64,000 nucleotides of DNA from Streptomyces caeruleatus (GTDB lineage: Bacteria; Actinomycetota; Actinomycetes; Streptomycetales; Streptomycetaceae), in NCBI RefSeq assembly GCF_001514235.1, contig NZ_KQ948929.1, positions 299,566 to 363,565 of the forward strand, written 5' to 3'. The notes beneath the pieces are model-generated. The model was given only the letters and a program-made list of their open reading frames with translations. It searched no databases and was not told the origin of the DNA. Positions 59,455-64,000 of this stretch are shown in pieces. The position numbers and the translations under genes were made by a program. How positions within the stretch are numbered: position 1 is the first letter of the stretch; every line of letters begins with the position of its first letter.

Positions 59455-60156
59455 ACTCCCCACTCCCCCACCCTCACCCCCACCCTCTTCGACGCCGGCA
59501 CCGCCAACTCCCGGACCCTCGTGGAGATCGGCCCCCAGGGCGCCTCGGCGTCCCACGCGGCGAACCCGACCTCACTGCACGACGTGTACTTCCGCGTCGG
59601 CGGGGCCGCCGTGGGCAAGGCGACGACCAGCCTCGTCGTCAACAGCGACCATGTCATCGGCGACCACATGTGGATCTGGCGCGGTGACCACGGCAGCGGC
59701 ATCGGCTGGAACACCAACACGGCCGACACCGGGCTCGTCGTCAACGGCGACGACGTGACCATGTACGGCCTGTTCGTCGAGCACTACCAGAAGCACCAGA
59801 CGATCTGGAACGGCAACGGCGGGCGGACGTACTTCTACCAGAACGAGATGCCCTACGACCCACCGACCCAGGCCGCCTGGATGAACGGCTCCACCCAGGG
59901 ATACGCCGCCTACAAGGTCTCGGACTCCGTCACCAGCCATCAGGCGTACGGGCTGGGCAGTTACTGCTTCTTCCACGCCAACCCGTCCGTCACAGCGGAG
60001 CACGCCTTCGAGATGCCGAACAGGCCCGAGGTCCGCTTCCGGAACATGGTGACCGTCTCGCTCGGCGGCACCGGGGCCATCCGGCACGTCATCAACGACC
60101 GCGGCGGCCCCTCCAACTCGTCCACCAACGTGGCCAACCTGGTGAGCTACCCGTGA
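59455..60156 (+). pseudogene. 5'-truncated exported 'adenylyl cyclase'/GH55-like protein
   Basis: The frame from about 59455 (GTANSRTLVEIGPQGASASH) to the stop at 60156 reads as the last 230 residues of a large secreted beta-helix protein found in streptomycetes: LHDVYFRVGG, SDHVIGDHMWIWRGDHG, DDVTMYGLFVEHYQKHQ, YFYQNEMPYDPP. No start or signal peptide is present, and the upstream sequence to 59310 is a promoter region with no homologous codons. So the 5' part has been deleted from promoter to mid-gene. An ATG-like start at 59311 in frame exists but is not credible. Confidence 0.75.
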
Positions 60157-60193
60157 GGCGGCTCGTAGCACGCCTGTTTCCTCGTCGACGGGC

Positions 60194-61177
60194 TCAAGTG
60201 GCTCGGCGGAGCTGCGCGATTCCGGCTTCGAAGGTGATCGGCGGCTCGAACCCCAGGTCGCGGCGGGCGGCTTCGACGCTGAACCAGTGCGGCTGCGTCA
60301 GCTCGGCGACGAGGAAGCGGCTGAGGGCGTGGGTGCGGGTGCGTCCGGTCAGCCGCAGGAGCGTCTCGCAGGTGGCCGCGGCGGCCTGGGCCAGCGGTGT
60401 CGGCACGGTGCACCAGGTGGCTCTCAGGCCCGCCGCGCGCAGGAAGTGGGCGGTGAGGTCGCGCAGGGGGCGGGGGTCGTCCTGGGTGATGAAGTAGGCG
60501 CGGCCTCCGACCGCGGGGCCGCCCTGCCGGAGTCGCTCCAGGGCGAGCAGGTGCGCGTGGGCGGCGGTGTGCAGGTGGGTGGTGTCGACGAGGTTGGCGC
60601 CGTCACCGGGCATCACCAGCCGGCCCGCGCGCACGGCCCGCGCCAGGGCCGGTGCGAAGTGCGGGTCGCCGTGGCCCCAGATGATGTGCGGGCGCAGCGA
60701 GACGGTGGCCAGACCGGGGCCGTTGGCGGCCAGGACGAGGGCTTCGGCCCGCGCCTTGGTACGGGGGTAGGCGGCCAGGTGCCGCTCGGGGTAGGGGCAG
60801 CTTTCGTCGGCGTGGCGCAGGCCGCCGGGCTGGAAGACGACGCTGGCGGTGGACGTGTGGACCAGGGTGCCGATCCCGTGGGCGCGGCACTGGGCGATGA
60901 CGTTGCGGGTGCCCCGCACATTGGTGTTCCAGTACGGCGGGAGAGGGCCGCTGACGCCGGCGAGGGCGGCGTTGTGGACGACGGCGTCGCAGCCGGCGAG
61001 CGCGCGGGAGACGGCGGACGGATCGACCAGGTCTCCCTGGTGCTGCCGGACGCCGAGGCTCTCCAGGGCGGGGCTGCGGCGACGGCTGAGGGACGACACC
61101 GTGGTGCCCCGGGCGACGAGTTGCCGGCAGATCTCCCGCCCGAGGAAGCCACTCCCGCCGGTGACCAGGACCCTCAT
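60194..61177 (-). CDS. oleD: OleD-like 2-alkyl-3-ketoacid reductase
   Basis: A 327-residue extended SDR. RVLVTGGSGFLGREICRQLV is the NADPH loop, YPRTKARAE the Tyr-x3-Lys, and IIWGHGDPHF matches OleD/3-beta-HSD-type proteins. OleD reduces the beta-keto acid made by OleA to the beta-hydroxy acid. ATG 61177 overlaps the OleC stop by 4 bp; it is the last gene of the ole operon and its end faces a convergent pseudogene 38 bp away. Confidence 0.9.
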   Translation of the reverse strand: MRVLVTGGSGFLGREICRQLVARGTTVSSLSRRRSPALESLGVRQHQGDLVDPSAVSRALAGCDAVVHNAALAGVSGPLPPYWNTNVRGTRNVIAQCRAHGIGTLVHTSTASVVFQPGGLRHADESCPYPERHLAAYPRTKARAEALVLAANGPGLATVSLRPHIIWGHGDPHFAPALARAVRAGRLVMPGDGANLVDTTHLHTAAHAHLLALERLRQGGPAVGGRAYFITQDDPRPLRDLTAHFLRAAGLRATWCTVPTPLAQAAAATCETLLRLTGRTRTHALSRFLVAELTQPHWFSVEAARRDLGFEPPITFEAGIAQLRRAT

Positions 61178-62775
61178 CGGGTGGGCCCCGGCAGATGCCT
61201 GGCGGCGGAGGCGGCGAGCCGGGTGCGGTCGATCTTGGAGTTGTGGCGGATGTCGGTGGGAAAGCGCGGGTGGAAGAGCACGGTGCCGATGCGGCGGCCG
61301 TGCGGGTGGTCGCCGAGGGCGGTGCGCAGCGCGTGCAGGATGGCGTCCCTGTCCGTACCGGGCATGGGCTCCACGCAGAGCACCGGCCGCTGCTGTCCTG
61401 CGGGGCCGATGCCGAGCAGGGCGGTGCGGCGGACTCCGGGGGCGGTGTCGGCGGCGGCCTCGACGTCCTCGGTGGTGAGGGTGCAGGCCTCGCCGGTCAC
61501 GAGGTGCGCCGTGCGGCCGAGGTACCAGAGGCGGCCTTGGTCGTCGAGGCGTCCCAGATCGCCGGTGCGGTGCCACAGTCTGCCGTCGGCGACCGTCTTG
61601 GCTTTGGCGGTGGCGTCGGGGCGGGCGTGGTAGGCGGGGCTGACCACGGGCCCCGCGACGGCGATCTCGCCCAGTGCGGTGGCGTCGGCGTCAAGGATGC
61701 GCGCCTCGACCCCCGGCAGGGGGCGGCCCAGACAGGTCCCGGCGTGGCCCCGGGGCGGCCGGGTGCCGAGCTCGCGCAGGTCACCGGCCGCGAGGGCGGC
61801 GACGGGCAGGCACTCGGTGGCGCCGTACACACTGAGGATCTCCGCGTCGGGGGGCAGCACCTTGGCGAGGGCGTCGGCGAGGCGTGGGCGCAGGGACGCG
61901 CCGAAGGACAGGACGCGGCGTACGGACGGCAGGGTCAGGCCGTTACGGGCGCAGTGGCCGGCGATGAGGCGCAGGACGGCCGGTGAGGCGACGACGGTGG
62001 TGGCTCCGTGCTGGAGGAGCGGGCCGACGATGTGGCCGGGGGGTGTGCGGACCGGGGCGAGATGGTTGATCCGCGGGGCGACGGTGGGCAGGCCGAGCAG
62101 CGGGCCGAGCAGGGCCATCGGCAGAAAGCAGGAGAGGAGGACGTCGTCGGGTTCCGGCCGCAGGACTGTGGCCAGCGCGGTGAGTTGCCCGGCGATGGTG
62201 GCGTGCCGGTACTCGACGCCCTTGGGGCGGCCGGTGGAGCCGGAGGTGAAGGCGATCATCGCCAGGTCCTCGTCGTGCGGTACCGGCGCGGAGGGCGGTG
62301 GGCCGCTTCCGTCGGCGACCGGCAGCGGCAGGCTCCGGCCCAGGAACCGGTCCTGGCCGGGGACGCGGCCGCCGGTGACGAGGGCGGTGTGGAGGTGGCC
62401 GCGGCCCCAGCCCAGGGTTCTGCGCCCGACGTGGGCCAGGCGTTCCCCGATGAAGACGCCGGGGCCGATCTCGTCCAGGCAGCGGCGTACCTCGGCGCGG
62501 GGCTCGATCAGGGCGGGGACGGCACCGAGGAGGGCCAACCCTTGGACGGCGACGAAGAGTTCGTAGGCGTCGCGGGTCATGATCACGGCCTTGTCGCCGC
62601 GCCGCACCCCGGCCGCCCGGAGGCTTTCGGCGGTACGGCGGCAGCCGTCCAGGAGTTGGGCGGCCGTGATGGTCTGTGATGCGCGGGCGCCGGCGCAGCG
62701 GACGAGCGCGGGGGCCTCGGGGTGTTCGCGCAGCCGGGTCAGACGGGCGTGGATGCTGTCCTGGGCGGTGGTCAT
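61174..62775 (-). CDS. oleC: OleC-like olefin beta-lactone synthetase
   Basis: An ANL-superfamily adenylating enzyme of 533 residues. MIAFTSGSTGRPKGVEYRH is the P-loop, VYGATECLPVAAL the A5 core and WHRTGDLGRLDDQGRL the A7 core. OleC adenylates a beta-hydroxy acid and closes it to a cis-beta-lactone. ATG 62775 overlaps oleB's stop (ATGA). Standalone here, whereas some actinobacteria have fused OleBC. Confidence 0.93.
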   Translation of the reverse strand: MTTAQDSIHARLTRLREHPEAPALVRCAGARASQTITAAQLLDGCRRTAESLRAAGVRRGDKAVIMTRDAYELFVAVQGLALLGAVPALIEPRAEVRRCLDEIGPGVFIGERLAHVGRRTLGWGRGHLHTALVTGGRVPGQDRFLGRSLPLPVADGSGPPPSAPVPHDEDLAMIAFTSGSTGRPKGVEYRHATIAGQLTALATVLRPEPDDVLLSCFLPMALLGPLLGLPTVAPRINHLAPVRTPPGHIVGPLLQHGATTVVASPAVLRLIAGHCARNGLTLPSVRRVLSFGASLRPRLADALAKVLPPDAEILSVYGATECLPVAALAAGDLRELGTRPPRGHAGTCLGRPLPGVEARILDADATALGEIAVAGPVVSPAYHARPDATAKAKTVADGRLWHRTGDLGRLDDQGRLWYLGRTAHLVTGEACTLTTEDVEAAADTAPGVRRTALLGIGPAGQQRPVLCVEPMPGTDRDAILHALRTALGDHPHGRRIGTVLFHPRFPTDIRHNSKIDRTRLAASAARHLPGPTR

Positions 62776-63716
62776 CGCTGTCCTCGCAGGAAGGCGCGGA
62801 TGTCGACGCCGAGTTCGTCCCCGGCGTCCTCCATCGCGAGATGGCCGGCGTCCGGGTAGCGGTGGACTACGGCGTGCGGATGGCGTCGGGTCCACTCGGC
62901 GAGGACCCGCGGGGTGAAGACCGGGTCGCGCATGCCCCAGCCGATGAACATCGGGATCCGTCCCAGGTCGTCGGAGGCGGCCGACGGTTCGAGCAGCCGC
63001 CATGCCTCGTCCGTGTCGTCGCGGGGGATGGCGCGGACGAACTCCGTGATCGCCGCGCGGTTGGCGCGGCGCCGGTGAGGCAGCAGATAGGCGCGCCGTT
63101 CGGCGGGCGGCAACGGGTGGGTGACACCGACGCGGAGCGTGGCCCGGGCGAAGGCGTTGGTGGCGTGGACGGCGGCGGCGACGGGTCGGTGGTCCCTGAT
63201 CCAGCGCAGGTAGAACGGCAGGCGGTAGCCGTCCGGCCAGGGAAAGGCGATGGTGTTGAGGACCACCAGGCGGGAGACGACGCCCGGGTTGCGCAGCAGC
63301 CAGGCGAAGCCGAGCGGGCCGCCCCAGTCGTGCACGGCGAAGGTCCAGCCCCGCGCCGGGACGCCCTCCCGGTCGACCAAGTGCCGGTAGAGGGCGTCCA
63401 GATGGTCGAGTTGGGCCTGGTAGCGGCCGGCCGGGTCCGGGGGCAGGGCGAGGTGCTGGGACAGGCCGAGGCCCGGCAGATCGGGGGCCAGGCAGCGCGC
63501 GTGCGGGGCGAGCGCGGGGAGCAGTTTGCGCCAGGCGTAGCTCCAGGTGGGGTTGCCGTGCAGGAACAGCAGGGGTTCGCCCGTGCCGACGTCCAGGTAG
63601 TGCTGGCCGGTCGCGGGGACGAGGCGCCAGTGGTCGCGGGCGGGGTAGCCGGGCAGCAGCTGCCCGAGGACGGACGAGTGCGGGGCGCCGGCCGGGCGCC
63701 GGCTCTCGGCGGTCAC
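62772..63716 (-). CDS. oleB: OleB-like beta-lactone decarboxylase
   Basis: A haloalkane-dehalogenase-fold protein of 314 residues. LLFLHGNPTWSYAWRKLLPA is the oxyanion region, VHDWGGPLG the nucleophile elbow with Asp130, and YPDAGHLAMED the catalytic histidine. OleB removes CO2 from the beta-lactone to leave the alkene. GTG 63716 overlaps the oleA stop (GTGA). Its presence favours olefin formation over lactone accumulation. Confidence 0.92.
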   Translation of the reverse strand: MTAESRRPAGAPHSSVLGQLLPGYPARDHWRLVPATGQHYLDVGTGEPLLFLHGNPTWSYAWRKLLPALAPHARCLAPDLPGLGLSQHLALPPDPAGRYQAQLDHLDALYRHLVDREGVPARGWTFAVHDWGGPLGFAWLLRNPGVVSRLVVLNTIAFPWPDGYRLPFYLRWIRDHRPVAAAVHATNAFARATLRVGVTHPLPPAERRAYLLPHRRRANRAAITEFVRAIPRDDTDEAWRLLEPSAASDDLGRIPMFIGWGMRDPVFTPRVLAEWTRRHPHAVVHRYPDAGHLAMEDAGDELGVDIRAFLRGQR

Positions 63717-64000
63717 AGGCGGACCAGCGCCAGACCGAAGCTCATGCCGCTGGCCAGGCCGAGCATCGCCACGGTGTCGCCGGGTTCGACGCGGTCGGCC
63801 TCCCGCGCCCTGACGAGTTGCAGGGGCAGGGAGGCCGCGGCGCAGTTGCCGTGCTCGGCGACGGCGGGCATGCACCGGTCCGCGGGCAGGGACAGCTTGT
63901 CGACCATCTCCTGGTACTGGGGCATGCCGATCTGGTGGAAGGCGATGAACTGGCTGGAGCGAAGCGCCTCCAACTCCCTTTCCGCCGCCTGCTGGAGGAA
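63713..64000 (-). CDS. oleA: OleA-like thiolase-superfamily condensing enzyme (5' part beyond the window)
   Basis: Only the last 96 or so residues are here: SSQFIAFHQIGMPQYQEMVD, VAEHGNCAAASLPLQL and ASGMSFGLALVRL. The EHGNCAAASLP block carries the Asn of the FabH-like active site and the HQ pair its histidine. OleA joins two fatty acyl-CoAs head to head. The catalytic cysteine is outside the window. Stop overlaps oleB. Confidence 0.88.
   Translation of the reverse strand, partial: FLQQAAERELEALRSSQFIAFHQIGMPQYQEMVDKLSLPADRCMPAVAEHGNCAAASLPLQLVRAREADRVEPGDTVAMLGLASGMSFGLALVRL

Overview
The window is high-GC actinobacterial DNA with strong third-position GC bias, GTG and TTG starts, 4-bp ATGA/GTGA gene overlaps, a Streptomyces subtilisin inhibitor and a SenS/SenR/HbpS locus. 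A Streptomyces chromosome is the best fit. Accessory and biosynthetic loci dominate; no rRNA, tRNA, IS element or CRISPR array was seen.

Region 1 (1-9390) is the edge of a lipopeptide-like cluster: a fatty acyl-AMP ligase divergent from a DrrAB-type exporter, followed by an LLM oxidoreductase, a type II thioesterase, an SDR of the mycofactocin-associated kind and an A-T NRPS protein with a degenerate condensation-like N-terminus. Both genes flanking the divergent promoter carry an early TTA codon. Region 2 (9447-10779) is a VOC protein with a TipA-type MerR regulator. Region 3 (10793-20107) is an eight-gene minus-strand operon encoding an Agd3/PelA-like exported deacetylase, a PelF-like glycosyltransferase, a polytopic membrane protein, three nucleotide-sugar genes, a spherulin-4 (GH135-like) protein and a GH114-like lipoprotein. 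It mirrors the fungal galactosaminogalactan gene set and is the most striking system here.

Region 4 (20464-28669) holds a permease remnant, a blasticidin-S-deaminase-like protein, a TetR-controlled MFS pump with a FAD monooxygenase, an amidohydrolase, and a 1009-residue membrane protein with a periplasmic-binding-protein-like ectodomain. Region 5 (28802-32821) is a compact ketosynthase/ACP/MFS/thioesterase operon. Region 6 (33100-44213) has a Tat-exported GH109-like protein, a DUF1206 protein, a subtilisin inhibitor, senS-senR/hbpS, a TetR gene divergent from an alkyl-DHAP-synthase-like flavoenzyme, and a phospholipase-D-like protein.

Region 7 (44332-55276) has a signal-less substrate-binding-like protein, a P450/ferredoxin pair, a decayed MerR gene next to another truncated gene, a P-loop kinase-like protein, hydrolases, a WYL regulator and exported enzymes. 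Region 8 (55506-59303) has a coiled-coil protein and a two-gene operon pairing an alpha-solenoid/vWA protein with an HTH-tailed ARPP-2-like protein, possibly an RNA-related or conflict system. Region 9 (59310-64000) has a 5'-truncated exported-protein gene behind a relict DasR-like promoter, then oleA(partial)-oleB-oleC-oleD for long-chain olefin or beta-lactone synthesis.
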